A DNA stretch of 64,000 bases from Bradyrhizobium sp. WD16 (GCF_024181725.1 NZ_CP028908.1:3027501-3091500); one strand, 5' to 3'. Positions 8,975 through 18,351 are shown, counted from the first letter of the stretch. Notes: a model not told the origin generated them from the letters alone. Numbers and translations: made by a program.

Positions 8975-10147
8975 ATGATTCCGAACGCTCAGCGCAGCTT
9001 CAATTTCGACCTCGGCGAGACCGCCGACGCCATTCGTGAAACGGTACGGGATTTCTCCGCCCACGAGATCGCGCCCCGTGCGGCCGACATCGATCGCAGC
9101 AACCAGTTTCCGCGCGACCTCTGGCCGAAGATGGGCGCGCTCGGGCTGCACGGCATCACGGTCGAGGAGGAATATGGCGGTTCGGGCCTCGGCTATCTCG
9201 AACACTGCATCGCCGTGGAGGAGATCTCGCGCGCATCGGCCTCGGTCGGCCTGTCCTACGGCGCCCATTCCAATCTCTGCGTCAACCAGATCCGTCGCAA
9301 CGGCACCGATGCCCAGAAGCGCAGGTATCTGCCCAAGCTGATTTCGGGCGAGCATGTCGGCGCGCTGGCGATGTCGGAGCCGGGGGCCGGTTCCGACGTG
9401 GTGTCGATGACGACGCGCGCCGACAGGAAGGGCGACCGCTACGTCATCAACGGCGGCAAGATGTGGATCACCAACGGGCCGGTCGCAGAGACCCTGGTGG
9501 TCTATGCCAAGACCGATCCCGCCGCCGGTCCGCGCGGCATCACCGCCTTCCTGATCGAGAAGGGCATGAAGGGGTTCTCCACCGCGCAGAAGCTCGACAA
9601 GCTCGGCATGCGCGGCTCCGATACAGGCGAACTGGTGTTCGCGGATTGCGAGGTGCCGGAAGAGAACGTGCTCGGTGATGTCGGCCGCGGCGTCAACGTG
9701 CTGATGTCGGGGCTCGACTATGAGCGCGCGGTGCTGGCTGCCGGGCCGCTCGGCATCATGCAGGCCTGCATCGACGTGGTGATCCCCTATGTCCACGAGC
9801 GCAAGCAGTTCGGGCAGCCGATCGGCTCGTTCCAGCTGGTGCAAGGCAAGCTCGCCGACATGTACGTGACCATGAATGCCGCGCGCGCCTATGTCTACGC
9901 GGTGGCCAAGGCCTGCGACCGCGGCGAGACCACGCGCGAGGACGCGGCCGGCGCCATCCTCTATGCCGCCGAGAACGCCACGCGCTGCGCGCTCGATGCC
10001 ATCCAGCTGCTCGGTGGCAACGGCTATATCAACGACTATCCGACCGGCCGTCTGCTGCGCGACGCCAAGCTCTATGAGATCGGCGCCGGGACCAGCGAGA
10101 TCCGGCGCATGCTGATCGGCCGGGAGCTGTTCGACAAGTCGGCGTGA
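8975..10147 (+). CDS. ivd: Isovaleryl-CoA dehydrogenase
   Basis: 390 residues. The Glu placed as in isovaleryl-CoA dehydrogenases, [19 protein letters not shown] near residue 245, distinguishes it from other acyl-CoA dehydrogenases, whose base lies near the C-terminus. Other landmarks are [29 protein letters not shown], and a terminal [17 protein letters not shown]. It converts isovaleryl-CoA to 3-methylcrotonyl-CoA in leucine breakdown, passing electrons to ETF. It is divergent from the P450 operon over a 255-bp gap. Methylcrotonyl-CoA carboxylase genes, its usual neighbours, are not seen here. Confidence 0.9.
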   Translation: MIPNAQRSFNFDLGETADAIRETVRDFSAHEIAPRAADIDRSNQFPRDLWPKMGALGLHGITVEEEYGGSGLGYLEHCIAVEEISRASASVGLSYGAHSNLCVNQIRRNGTDAQKRRYLPKLISGEHVGALAMSEPGAGSDVVSMTTRADRKGDRYVINGGKMWITNGPVAETLVVYAKTDPAAGPRGITAFLIEKGMKGFSTAQKLDKLGMRGSDTGELVFADCEVPEENVLGDVGRGVNVLMSGLDYERAVLAAGPLGIMQACIDVVIPYVHERKQFGQPIGSFQLVQGKLADMYVTMNAARAYVYAVAKACDRGETTREDAAGAILYAAENATRCALDAIQLLGGNGYINDYPTGRLLRDAKLYEIGAGTSEIRRMLIGRELFDKSA

Positions 10148-10188
10148 TCCCGGCTCGCTCGCTGTCGCGGCTGGATCGGTCGCTGTTT

Positions 10189-10258
10189 GCGCAAGGCTGT
10201 CTGAGCAAGGCAGTCTGAGCAAGGCTGTCTGAGCAAGGCAGTCTGCGCAAGGTCGGCT
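10189..10258. repeat. Five 14-bp tandem repeats after ivd
   Basis: Unit GAGCAAGGCTGTCT and near copies (GAGCAAGGCAGTCT alternating) repeat five times between ivd and the DUF2927 gene; the first and last copies are diverged. No coding role is evident. It is a plausible variable-number repeat. Confidence 0.85.
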
Positions 10259-10317
10259 GCGATAGCCGGGCATGACGACCGGAAAAGCGGGCCGGTTTTC
10301 AGCCGGGCGCCGCTGTT

Positions 10318-11139
10318 CTACTGCCCCGGCCGGCCGCCGCGCTCGACGAAGGCGCGGACGTCGGTGAGCACGGCCGGCAGCACCGCGCGAACCTCGTCGA
10401 GCGTCATCCCGGCGCGGATGCGGGGATCGTAGAGAATGTTGAGCAGGTACTGGTCGTAGAGATCGAAGAAGCCCATCTGCACGCTGTCGTTGAACATCGT
10501 CCATGGCACGGCGCTGGTGTCGTTGATCGGGCCGAGCGACTGCAGCATCTCCTCATAGGCGCAGTCGAAGAACACGAAGTCACCGCTGTCGACGGTGAGA
10601 ACGACATCGGATGCGATGATGGCGAAGGCGTCGTCCTTGCGGAAGCCCGACAGGCATTGCGGATCGAGCGAGCGGCGGATGTCGCGGGCCTTGTCGCTGC
10701 CGTAGAGCGAGGCCAGGGTGCGGTAGAAGTCGCGGTCTCGGACCAGCGTGACGACCACGTTGGCGTCGTCGCGGCGCTCGACCGCGGCGATGTCGAGATG
10801 CTTCACCCGGGCGCCGATGTCGGCGAGGACGCCGGCAAACTGGCTGCGGCGGTCGGCGCGGCCGGCGGCCTCGATGAAGACCCGCACCGGCTTGTCGTAC
10901 TTGCGGATGCGGTCGACCCGGCCGGCCAGGTGATACTCGGCGCCGAACGCGACGCGGAGGAAGCCGTCGACGATCTCGGCATCGCTGAAGCCGGTCCGCT
11001 CGCTGTGCTGCCGCTGGGCGATCGCCGGCACATCCGTCGGCTGCAAGCGTGGCGATGCTCCGGCCACGACAGCGCCGGGCGCGGCGCCGAGCAGGGCGAC
11101 GGCGAGACCGACGAGGATCCGGGCGGGGAGGGGGCGCAT
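10318..11139 (-). CDS. DUF2927 domain protein, secreted or lipid-anchored
   Basis: 273 residues. A hydrophobic N-terminus (ARILVGLAVALLGAAPGAVV) looks like a signal peptide or anchor. The rest matches DUF2927 proteins: GFSDAEIVDGFLRVAFGAEY near residue 50, VFFDCAYEEMLQSLGPINDT near residue 195, and ILYDPRIRAGMTLDEVR near the end. Function is unknown; the family is common in Rhizobiales and is probably periplasmic. It is transcribed toward the ivd gene. Confidence 0.8.
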   Translation of the reverse strand: MRPLPARILVGLAVALLGAAPGAVVAGASPRLQPTDVPAIAQRQHSERTGFSDAEIVDGFLRVAFGAEYHLAGRVDRIRKYDKPVRVFIEAAGRADRRSQFAGVLADIGARVKHLDIAAVERRDDANVVVTLVRDRDFYRTLASLYGSDKARDIRRSLDPQCLSGFRKDDAFAIIASDVVLTVDSGDFVFFDCAYEEMLQSLGPINDTSAVPWTMFNDSVQMGFFDLYDQYLLNILYDPRIRAGMTLDEVRAVLPAVLTDVRAFVERGGRPGQ

Positions 11140-11205
11140 GGCGCAAGGTTGCCGGATGACTGCCGCCGGCGCAAGGTGCGGGACGATGGCGCCGCACCGT
11201 CATGC

Positions 11206-11230
11206 AAAAAGGCCGGCGTCGCCGCCGGCC
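11206..11230 (-). terminator. Rho-independent terminator of the L,D-transpeptidase gene
   Basis: Read on the minus strand: a GGCCGGC / GCCGGCC stem with a 6-base loop followed directly by five Ts, 55 bp past the L,D-transpeptidase stop codon. Confidence 0.75.
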
Positions 11231-11284
11231 GTTCTCGTTTCCGTGAGGTGCCCCGCGGCGCGAGGCTGTCAGCGCAGGACCCTG

Positions 11285-11881
11285 TTAGCGCAGGACGACG
11301 ACCTTGGCGCCCACCGAGACGCGGTTGTACAGGTCGATCACGTCGTCGTTGACCATGCGGAAGCAGCCGGAGGAGACGGCCTGGCCGATGGTCTCAGGCT
11401 CGTTGGAGCCGTGGATGCGGTACAGCGTCGAGCCGAGATAGATGGCGCGGGCGCCCAGCGGATTGTCCTCGCCGCCGCGCATGTGGCGGGGCAGGTCGGG
11501 CCGCCGTCGCAGCATCTGGGATGGCGGGGTCCAGTCCGGCCATTCCTTCTTGGCGCTGACGTGGTGGACGCCGCCCCAGCGGAAGCCGTCGCGGCCGACG
11601 CCGATGCCGTAGCGGATCGCCTGGCCGTTGCCGGTGACGAAATAGAGGCGTCGTTCCGCGGTGTTCACCACGATGGTGCCCGGCGCGTAGTTGCTTGCGA
11701 ACATCACGGTGGTGCGCGGGATCGGCCCGGTGCCTGACGAGCCGCCGAAGAAGAAGGGGAAGCGCCGGTTCAGCGGCGCGCCGCCCGAGGCCCAGTCCTC
11801 ATAGTAGCTCTGGGCGGAAGCCGCGGTGAGCGTGGTGAAGAGGGCGGCAACGGCGAAGCAGACGGTAGCCAGGCGTTTCAT
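11285..11881 (-). CDS. L,D-transpeptidase (YkuD domain)
   Basis: 198 residues with a clear signal peptide (MKRLATVCFAVAALFTTLTA). The YkuD catalytic signature is complete: IHGSNEPETIGQAVSSGCFRM supplies the His and the catalytic Cys. It should crosslink peptidoglycan or attach proteins to it in the periplasm. I placed the start at MKRLATV because a GAGGA ribosome site precedes it and the signal peptide begins there; an upstream in-frame start adds 13 residues without such support. It is a single-gene unit with its own terminator. Confidence 0.88.
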   Translation of the reverse strand: MKRLATVCFAVAALFTTLTAASAQSYYEDWASGGAPLNRRFPFFFGGSSGTGPIPRTTVMFASNYAPGTIVVNTAERRLYFVTGNGQAIRYGIGVGRDGFRWGGVHHVSAKKEWPDWTPPSQMLRRRPDLPRHMRGGEDNPLGARAIYLGSTLYRIHGSNEPETIGQAVSSGCFRMVNDDVIDLYNRVSVGAKVVVLR

Positions 11882-12154
11882 CGAGGTCCTCGCGAGCGTG
11901 CGGACCGGCGCCGAGCCCAATCATGGACGGGCACCCTCCCATGACGAGAAAGGGCCACAATTGCGCCGCGTCCGCAAGATCACCGCCGATCTGCGCTGTC
12001 CAGTTGTGCGCCGCCGTTGCCAAAAAGCATCGCTTCCACCAAAGCCCGCAACAGCCATGTGGACCGCGCACAGGGCTGCGCGCCAGCAGACTTTGACGGC
12101 GGCGGCGAAGGATGGTTGTTCTTGGCACTTGGGGTCAATCAAGGGACGGGACGA

Positions 12155-13699
12155 ATGAACGGAGCGGAAAGTCTGGTTCGGACGCTGGTGGCTGGCGGCG
12201 TGGATGTCTGCTTTGCCAATCCCGGCACTTCCGAGATGCACTTCGTGGCCGCTCTGGACCGTGTCGAGGGCATGCGTTGCGTGCTCGGGCTGTTCGAGGG
12301 CGTGGTCACCGGTGCCGCCGACGGCTATTTCCGCATGGCGGAGCGGCCGGCGGCGACCTTGCTGCACCTTGGCCCGGGCCTCGCCAACGGCCTCGCCAAT
12401 CTGCACAACGCCAAGAAGGCCAATTCCGGCATCGTCAACATCGTCGGCCAGCACGCCTCCTATCACATCGCCTACAACGCGCCCCTGACCTCCGATATCG
12501 AAGGGCTGGCGCGGCCGATGTGCAGCTGGGTGCGGACCTCAGCGGACGCTGCCTCGGTGGCCGCCGACGGCGCCGCCGCGATCGCCGCAGCCAGCGGCCA
12601 GCCGCCGCAGATCGCCGCGCTGATCCTGCCCGCCGATACCGCCTGGAACGAGGCCGAGGGCCTTGCCGAGGTGCCGGCGGCGAGGCAACGCGCCGGCGTC
12701 TCGGCGGCGGCGGTCGACGACGCGGCGAGAGCCCTGCGCAACGGCGCCGCCTCGCTGCTGCTCCTGACCGGCGCGGCGCTGTCGGAGCCGGGGCTGGCGC
12801 TGGCGGGGCGGATCGCCGGCAAGACCGGATGCAAGGTGATGGGCCAAACCTACAATCCGCGCATGGCGCGCGGCCGGGGCCGCTTCGCCATCGAGCGCAT
12901 TCCCTATGTGATCGAGCAGGCCCTGCCGATCCTCAAGGACTTCCGCGACCTCGTGCTGGTCGAGGCCGCCGACCCGGTCGGCTTCTTCGCCTATCCGGAC
13001 AAGCCGAGCCGGCTGCGCGCCGAGGATGCAGCGGTGCATCGCCTGACCGCCATCGGGGACAACTCCGTGGCGGCGCTGGAGGCACTCGCCGACGCGCTCG
13101 GCGCCCGTGCCAGCGACGCCAAGCCTCAGGCCCGGATGGAGCTCGCCCGGCCGACGGGGGCGCTGACCTATCCCAGTATCGCCATGGCCATCGCCTGCGC
13201 GATTCCCGAAAACGCCATCGTCGTCGACGAATCCATTACCACCGGACGCGGATTCTTTCCGCCGACCGCGGCGGCGGCGCCCCACGACTGGCTGCAGAAC
13301 ATGGGCGGCTCGATCGGCTTCAGCCCGCCGGTCTCGACCGGCGCCGCCGTCGCCTGCCCCGATCGCAAGGTGATCTGCATGGTCGGCGACGGCAGCGCCA
13401 TGTACACGCTGCAATCGCTGTGGACCCAGGCTCGCGAGAACCTCGACGTCACCACGATCATCTTCGCCAACCGCAACTACCAGATCCTGCGCGGCGAATT
13501 CGCCGGCGTCGGCGCCGGGGAGCCGGGCCGCCGCGCCGTCGACATGCTCAGTATCGACCGGCCGACGCTCGACTGGGTGTCGCTGGCCAAGGGTATGGGG
13601 GTGGCGGGCCGTTCGGTGACGAGTGCCGAGGCCTTCAGCGCCGCGCTGGACGAGGCCAATGCCCAGAACGGGCCGCGCCTGATCGAAGTGGTGATGTAG
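12155..13699 (+). CDS. Thiamine-diphosphate enzyme, acetolactate synthase-like
   Basis: 514 residues, shorter than true acetohydroxyacid synthase (about 570). The N-terminal PYR domain has FANPGTSEMHFVAALD and the catalytic Glu region GLFEGVVTGAADGY. The C-terminal PP domain has the TPP/Mg motif MVGDGSAMYTLQSLWTQA and, downstream, FANRNYQIL. Similar proteins are often labelled acetolactate synthase large subunit, but no small subunit is present and benzoylformate decarboxylase-like activity is equally possible. The start at 12155 follows AGGGACGGGACGA. It stands alone between the transpeptidase gene and a small minus-strand gene. Confidence 0.8.
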   Translation: MNGAESLVRTLVAGGVDVCFANPGTSEMHFVAALDRVEGMRCVLGLFEGVVTGAADGYFRMAERPAATLLHLGPGLANGLANLHNAKKANSGIVNIVGQHASYHIAYNAPLTSDIEGLARPMCSWVRTSADAASVAADGAAAIAAASGQPPQIAALILPADTAWNEAEGLAEVPAARQRAGVSAAAVDDAARALRNGAASLLLLTGAALSEPGLALAGRIAGKTGCKVMGQTYNPRMARGRGRFAIERIPYVIEQALPILKDFRDLVLVEAADPVGFFAYPDKPSRLRAEDAAVHRLTAIGDNSVAALEALADALGARASDAKPQARMELARPTGALTYPSIAMAIACAIPENAIVVDESITTGRGFFPPTAAAAPHDWLQNMGGSIGFSPPVSTGAAVACPDRKVICMVGDGSAMYTLQSLWTQARENLDVTTIIFANRNYQILRGEFAGVGAGEPGRRAVDMLSIDRPTLDWVSLAKGMGVAGRSVTSAEAFSAALDEANAQNGPRLIEVVM

Positions 13700-13742
13700 T
13701 TTGTTTTGACGCGTTTCCTTCGCGCGAACCGGTATCCACTTC

Positions 13743-13973
13743 TCAGATCGGATGCTTCTCTTCCACGGGACGCGGGCCGGCGAGGCCAGGTGAATTGACC
13801 CAGCGATCCGCCTCGGCGGCGACGTCGCGGCTGCGAGCCCAGCGGCGCAACCGCTCGCGTTCGAGGGGGTTGCCGCAGGCGTCGGCCTCGCGACGCAGGC
13901 GATCGGCCTCGCCATGGAGGTCTTCGGCATGCAAGTCTTCAGCAGAGAACGGGGCACGGCTGCTGTGGGGCAT
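13743..13973 (-). CDS. Small charged hypothetical protein
   Basis: 76 residues, rich in Arg, Glu and Ala, with no signal peptide or membrane segment. It has an internal duplication, EDLHAEDLHGEADRLRREAD, and is predicted helical. A good GGGAGA ribosome site lies seven bases before the ATG, and the stop lies 43 bp from the convergent TPP-enzyme gene. I do not recognise a family. Confidence 0.55.
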   Translation of the reverse strand: MPHSSRAPFSAEDLHAEDLHGEADRLRREADACGNPLERERLRRWARSRDVAAEADRWVNSPGLAGPRPVEEKHPI

Positions 13974-14138
13974 CGATGCGTCTCCCTAAAGGTGAGCAAG
14001 GGGAGCGCGTCCGGCGTCCGGTCATGATCGCGGCCGGATCACCGGCTAAACCGCGCGACACCGACTAATGGTCCGTAAGGACCACCAAGCACTATCAAGT
14101 TTCGACAGTGTCCGCCTCCTGGCGCCGACTGACAACTG

Positions 14139-16118
14139 CTAAATTCCCTTTGCAGGGGTGCAATCGGGCGGCATCCGGGGCTCGGAAGTCCCGGCAGCGG
14201 TGCCGTCCGACCCGGCACGGTCCGGGGTGGAGCAGGGGTCGGCACCGGGTGCCAGCGGCGCCACATCGCCGTCGAGCATCGCGAATACCACAGTACGGTT
14301 GCGGCCGAGCCGCTTCGCCTCGTAGAGGGCGAGGTCGGCCTCGCGCAGCACGTCGATGGGATCGGGCCCGCCGCGCGGGCGGAAGCTGATGCCGACGCTG
14401 ACGGTCAGGACACGCAGCGGTGCCGCGGGATGGGCGATGGCGAGGCCGCGGACCGCAAGCCGCAGCGCGTCGGCCGCCACTTCGGCGCGTTGCGGTGTGC
14501 TGCCCGGCAGGATGACCGCGAACTCCTCGCCGCCGTAGCGGGCGGCAAATGCATTGCCCTCGCGGGTCAGCTTTTCAATCATCACGGCCACGTGTTTGAG
14601 ACAGTCATCGCCCCTGATATGGCCGAAATGGTCGTTGAACGGCTTGAAATCGTCGACATCGATCATCAGCACGGCGAACGCGGCATCGTCGGCGATTTCC
14701 CTCAGCGCGGCATCGAGGGCGCGGCGGTTCGGCAGTCCCGTCAGTCCGTCGGTGGTGGCGAGCGAACCGAGCTGGCGGTTGAGGACGCGGAGTTCATCCT
14801 CCATCCTCTGACGTTCGCTGACGTCACGCAGGCAGGCGATGATGCCGCACTGGCCGGCACCGCCGGCGCAACGGAATCTGGCCTCGACGTGGAGATGGGT
14901 GAGGTCGGACTTCAGCACGCGATAGGTCGCGCTGATCAGGGCGCCGACGCCGGCCGTGCGCGCGATGGCGGCGGCGGCGATGGCGTGGTCGTCGGCATGA
15001 ACGAAGGTACCGTGAGGCTGGCCGATCCAGTCGGACACGCGCCAGCCGAGAATCCGCTCGATCGAAGGCGAGACGTAGGACACCGTGCCGTCGGGCTCGC
15101 ACTGCATCACCACGTCGCCGGCGTTTTCCGTCAACAGCCGGTATTTGGCCTCGCCTTCGGACAGGCGCCGCTCGGTTCGCATGCGGTGGCCGAACTGGAG
15201 GGCGAGGGCGATGCCGACCATGATCACGGCCGTCACCGGCCCAAGCGCCACGACAGCGTCCGACTGCAGGCTCTTGCGCCACGCCGCCAGCACCTCGCTC
15301 TGGGGCCGGCTGACGGTGGCGATCAGAGGATAGTTCTGGCTCTGCTCCCAGGCGATGAATTTGGCGAGGCCGTCGAGCGGCGAGACGATTTCGCCGTAGC
15401 CGCTGTTGCTGCTGGCGCTGGCCATCTGATTGATGATCTGCGACGAGATCTCGGTGCCGGGCGCGGCGTCGCGGCTGTCGGCGATGAGCCTGCCGTCGAT
15501 CCGTATCAGGCTGATGCGGCCGATCCTGCCGACCTCGAAGGTCTTGTAGAAGCCGGCCAGGACGGAAAGATCGAGGCTTGCCAGTGCGACGCCGGCGAAA
15601 CGGCCGTCCTCCCCGCCGAGCCGCCGCGAGATGATCACGGTCGGCGGGCCATCGCCGCGGAAGACCAGCGGCGCGCTGATCTGGACCGCGGTGCCTTCGA
15701 CATCGCGAGGCACCGAGAAGTAAGTCTGTTGCGAATGATCTTCCGAGGGGGGCGCCGGAAATGTGGCGTAGAGCCAATGGCCGGTGGTGTCGAGCACGCC
15801 GAAATCCCGCACCTGGGGCAGTCCCTGGCGGCGCAGCCGCAGGAAGCGGAGCATGCGTTCGGCCGCCGGCGCGGGGGCGTAGCGCATCTGGTCGGCGACG
15901 GCGTCGAGGGTCAGATCCGCGCTCCGGATGCTCTGAAAGGCATGCGCCGCGACCGAATGAGCGAGATTTCGCAACTCGAGTTCGTTCTGGCGCAGCGCGG
16001 CTTTGCGGCCGTCGACCGCCTTGAAGACGAGAACGGCGCCGACGCAGGCGCACAGAATGACGACGAAGGCGGCAACGCCCGTGATCGGCGACAACAGCGC
16101 CGCTCTCACCCTTGTCAT
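14139..16118 (-). CDS. Membrane diguanylate cyclase: dCache, PAS and GGDEF domains
   Basis: 659 residues. A first TM helix (about 10-32) and a second (about 297-318) bracket a periplasmic double-Cache sensor. A cytoplasmic PAS domain follows (ENAGDVVMQCEPDGTVSYVS), then a GGDEF domain with DGLTGLPNRRALD and the active site RYGGEEFAVIL. It should make cyclic di-GMP in response to an extracellular ligand. The inhibitory I-site (RxxD five residues before GGEEF) is absent, so product inhibition may be missing. No EAL domain is present. The target is unknown; the flagellar block lies 12 kb away. Confidence 0.88.
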   Translation of the reverse strand: MTRVRAALLSPITGVAAFVVILCACVGAVLVFKAVDGRKAALRQNELELRNLAHSVAAHAFQSIRSADLTLDAVADQMRYAPAPAAERMLRFLRLRRQGLPQVRDFGVLDTTGHWLYATFPAPPSEDHSQQTYFSVPRDVEGTAVQISAPLVFRGDGPPTVIISRRLGGEDGRFAGVALASLDLSVLAGFYKTFEVGRIGRISLIRIDGRLIADSRDAAPGTEISSQIINQMASASSNSGYGEIVSPLDGLAKFIAWEQSQNYPLIATVSRPQSEVLAAWRKSLQSDAVVALGPVTAVIMVGIALALQFGHRMRTERRLSEGEAKYRLLTENAGDVVMQCEPDGTVSYVSPSIERILGWRVSDWIGQPHGTFVHADDHAIAAAAIARTAGVGALISATYRVLKSDLTHLHVEARFRCAGGAGQCGIIACLRDVSERQRMEDELRVLNRQLGSLATTDGLTGLPNRRALDAALREIADDAAFAVLMIDVDDFKPFNDHFGHIRGDDCLKHVAVMIEKLTREGNAFAARYGGEEFAVILPGSTPQRAEVAADALRLAVRGLAIAHPAAPLRVLTVSVGISFRPRGGPDPIDVLREADLALYEAKRLGRNRTVVFAMLDGDVAPLAPGADPCSTPDRAGSDGTAAGTSEPRMPPDCTPAKGI

Positions 16119-16356
16119 GATCTCCGCCGTAGCTTGTCACGCTTGGCTCCCCTTAGAGCCCAGATCGTTTCCAGGTCGTTAGTGTACCCCTTTAATTTGC
16201 GTCCGATCGGCTCTTTGCTGGGAACAATCCCTTGCCGCGCGCCGCCTGTTTTTCCCGCAATGCGGAACAATGGGGCGCCAGGCCGCTTACCTTCGCGGAA
16301 GGCCGCAGGCCGCCATCTCCGATTGTGCTGCTCCGATGGCCTGCCAGGAGGGCGCC

Positions 16357-16881
16357 GTGACGCGAATTGCCGATCCAGCCGATCCCGATCCCGAATCCGG
16401 TTCCGGCCGGCGGGTGCTCGGGGCCGTGCTCGTCGCCGCGGCGCTGGCGACCGGCGCGGCGCTGGCACAGGGCGGCAAAGCCGACCCTGGCAGATCCGAG
16501 CGCGGCAAGGCCGGCGCGAGGGCGCCGGCCGGGCTCTCGCACCAGGCACGCGAGTGGCGCGCCGCCAAACTGCCGGGCCTCAATGTCTACAACGATCGCA
16601 ACGAGAAGATCGGCGATATCAGCGATCTGATTGGCGACCGTTCCGGCAAGGTGGTGAGCGTGGTTATCGGCGTCGGCGGTTTTCTCGGCGTCGGCGAACA
16701 CTATGTCGCGGTGCCCCTCGACAAGTTGAAATGGTTCGACGCCCCCGGGCGCGAGGCCGTAGCCGGCGACACCGGCACCGGCGCGCCAGCGACCAATGTC
16801 GACAGCAACGCCAAGACGGCCGCCGATGGCGGTGCCCGGACCACCGGTGCGGCGCGCGGCTCGTCGCGTCACGTCAACTAG
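16357..16881 (+). CDS. PRC-barrel domain protein, exported or membrane-anchored
   Basis: 174 residues from a GTG start preceded by a near-perfect AGGAGG five bases upstream; an ATG 21 bases earlier is less well placed. The N-terminus has a hydrophobic segment (RVLGAVLVAAALATGAALAQ), a signal peptide or anchor. The PRC barrel begins about residue 75 with LNVYNDRNEKIGDISDLI and includes GVGGFLGVGEHYVAVPLDKL. The family is common in Bradyrhizobium; its role is unclear. Its TAG stop codon is the CTAG junction of a twin-hairpin element inserted there. Confidence 0.75.
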   Translation: MTRIADPADPDPESGSGRRVLGAVLVAAALATGAALAQGGKADPGRSERGKAGARAPAGLSHQAREWRAAKLPGLNVYNDRNEKIGDISDLIGDRSGKVVSVVIGVGGFLGVGEHYVAVPLDKLKWFDAPGREAVAGDTGTGAPATNVDSNAKTAADGGARTTGAARGSSRHVN

Positions 16882-17044
16882 TGTCCTGTCTCCGAATTAC
16901 CGCTCCATTTGCCTCACGCTCGCACGGTCATTCGGAGACATAAAGGACACTAGCAAAATCAAAGCGCTCGTGTGGCTTATGTCTCGCAATTGCCTACGAG
17001 AGGGTTGCCGCGAAGGCGGTAGGCAATTGCGAGACCCACACTAG
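16878..17044 (+). mobile_element. AB-type twin-hairpin element inserted at a CTAG stop codon
   Basis: Two hairpins (A 16878-16953, B 16967-17044) separated by the 13-base linker CAAAATCAAAGCG. The A outer arm begins CTAGTGTCCTGTCTCCGAAT. B ends with the inverted arm of CTAGTGTGGCGTCTCGCAAT (here one base short). Each hairpin has a clean outer arm and an inner arm with a 3-4 base bulge. Removing the element and one CTAG leaves the stop codon of the PRC-barrel gene unchanged. Confidence 0.9.
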
Positions 17045-17045
17045 G

Positions 17046-17060
17046 TTAGAATTGTTCCAC
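17046..17060. promoter_or_regulatory. Possible Irr-type iron control element
   Basis: TTAGAA-TTG-TTCCAC lies 82 bp before the cupredoxin start and immediately after the AB element. The left half fits the rhizobial Irr box (TTAGAA-N3-TTCTAA); the right half matches four of six bases. Supported mainly by its position before iron-uptake genes. Confidence 0.3.
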
Positions 17061-17141
17061 TTTAGAAGGAGTCTCTTTGCATCCCGCCGGGCCACTATTT
17101 TATGCAACATAGGTCACGAACGAGATGTTCAGAGGATCCTG

Positions 17142-17495
17142 ATGACCCGTTTGCCGAATATCATGACGAAGGCGCCCCTCGCCGCCACGCTCGCGCTCGC
17201 GGCGGCCTTTGTCACGCCGGCTGCAGCCCAGCAACTGGCGGAATTCCAGCTCACCCATGCCGACGGCGGGTTTCAGCCGGCCGAGCTCGCCGTTCCCGCC
17301 AACAAGGCGATCACCTTGCGGGTGAAGAATGCCGGCGCCAAGGCCATCGAGTTCGAGAGCAAGACGCTGCACGTCGAGAAGGTGATCGCCGCCGGCACCG
17401 AGGCGGTGGTGAATGTCAAGGCGCTGAAGCCTGGACGCTACGAGTATTTCGACGAGTTCAACGAAAAGGCACGCGGCGCCCTCGTCGCCAAGTAA
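17142..17495 (+). CDS. ftrB: Periplasmic cupredoxin-like iron-uptake protein (FtrB type)
   Basis: 117 residues: a signal peptide (ATLALAAAFVTPAAAQ), then a cupredoxin fold (FQLTHADGGFQPAELAVPAN, ITLRVKNAG, LHVEKVIAAGTEAVVNVKAL, RYEYFDEF). Proteins of this kind pair with FTR1 permeases in ferrous iron uptake (FtrABCD in Brucella and Bordetella) and are proposed to oxidise or hand over iron. The permease gene starts 10 bp downstream, so the two form an operon. A GAGGA site precedes the ATG. FtrA and FtrD partners are not adjacent, so the system looks partial here. Confidence 0.8.
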   Translation: MTRLPNIMTKAPLAATLALAAAFVTPAAAQQLAEFQLTHADGGFQPAELAVPANKAITLRVKNAGAKAIEFESKTLHVEKVIAAGTEAVVNVKALKPGRYEYFDEFNEKARGALVAK

Positions 17496-17505
17496 CGGGT
17501 TCGTC

Positions 17506-18351
17506 ATGCTGGCGGCGCTGATCATCGTCTTCCGCGAAGTCTTCGAGGCCGGGCTCATCGTCGGCATCGTGCTGGCGGTGACGCGCAGCGTTCCGCATCG
17601 TCACCTCTGGATCGGCGGCGGCGTCCTCGGCGGCGTCGCCGGCGCCTGTCTGGTGGCTGCCTTCGCCGGCGCGCTGTCGCAGCTGTTCGCCGGCATGGGC
17701 CAGGAGCTCTTCAACGCCGGCATCCTCGCCATCGCCGTGGTCATGCTGACCTGGCACAATGTCTGGATGGCGAGCCACGGCAAGCAGCTGGCCGGCGAAT
17801 TCGCGGCGATCGGACAGGCAGTCGCTTCCGGCAAGAAAACCCTGCTCGCGCTGGCGGTGGTGGTCGGTGTCGCCGTGATGCGCGAAGGCAGCGAGGTTGC
17901 GCTGTTCCTCTACGGCATCGTCGCCTCCGACGGCGGATCGTCGGCGGGGCTGGCGCTCGGCGGTGTGCTCGGCCTGCTGCTCGGCGCCGGCGTCTGCCTG
18001 ATGACCTATCTCGGCCTGGTGCGGATCCGGCCGCGCCTGCTGTTCGCCACCACCACCGTGCTGATCACGCTGCTGGCGGCGGGCATGGCGGCGCAGGCGA
18101 CGGCGTTTCTCGAACGCGCCGACTGGGTCACCGCGCTGTCCGCGACGGCATGGGATTCCGGCTGGCTGCTTGCCGAAGACGGCGTGCTCGGCAAGGCGCT
18201 GCACACCCTCGTCGGCTACACCGAGCAGCCGAGCATCATGCAGGTCGTGGTCTATGCCGCGACGATCGCGATCACCATCGCCTTGATGATGCTGACCGGC
18301 CGACACACTCCGCGGCCTGCAGCTGCCGCGGGACGACCGCTCGCCTCCTGA
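17506..18351 (+). CDS. ftrC: FTR1-family high-affinity iron permease (FtrC/EfeU type)
   Basis: 281 residues with about seven TM helices. Both iron-binding REXXE motifs are intact: FREVFEAGL at the start and MREGSEVAL in the middle. It imports iron, coupled to oxidation of ferrous iron, across the inner membrane. It follows the cupredoxin gene after 10 bp. The C-terminus ends in a short Pro/Ala-rich cytoplasmic tail. Regulation by iron is expected, and a weak Irr-like sequence lies before the operon. Confidence 0.88.
   Translation: MLAALIIVFREVFEAGLIVGIVLAVTRSVPHRHLWIGGGVLGGVAGACLVAAFAGALSQLFAGMGQELFNAGILAIAVVMLTWHNVWMASHGKQLAGEFAAIGQAVASGKKTLLALAVVVGVAVMREGSEVALFLYGIVASDGGSSAGLALGGVLGLLLGAGVCLMTYLGLVRIRPRLLFATTTVLITLLAAGMAAQATAFLERADWVTALSATAWDSGWLLAEDGVLGKALHTLVGYTEQPSIMQVVVYAATIAITIALMMLTGRHTPRPAAAAGRPLAS

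Noticed and set aside
8888-10504. A minus-strand frame opposite ivd
   Set aside because: Antisense shadow; ivd has every catalytic landmark and the opposite frame includes the 14-bp tandem repeat translated.
14430-16943. An 837-codon plus-strand frame opposite the GGDEF gene
   Set aside because: It overlaps the diguanylate cyclase in antisense, crosses an intergenic region, and shows no domain or ribosome site.
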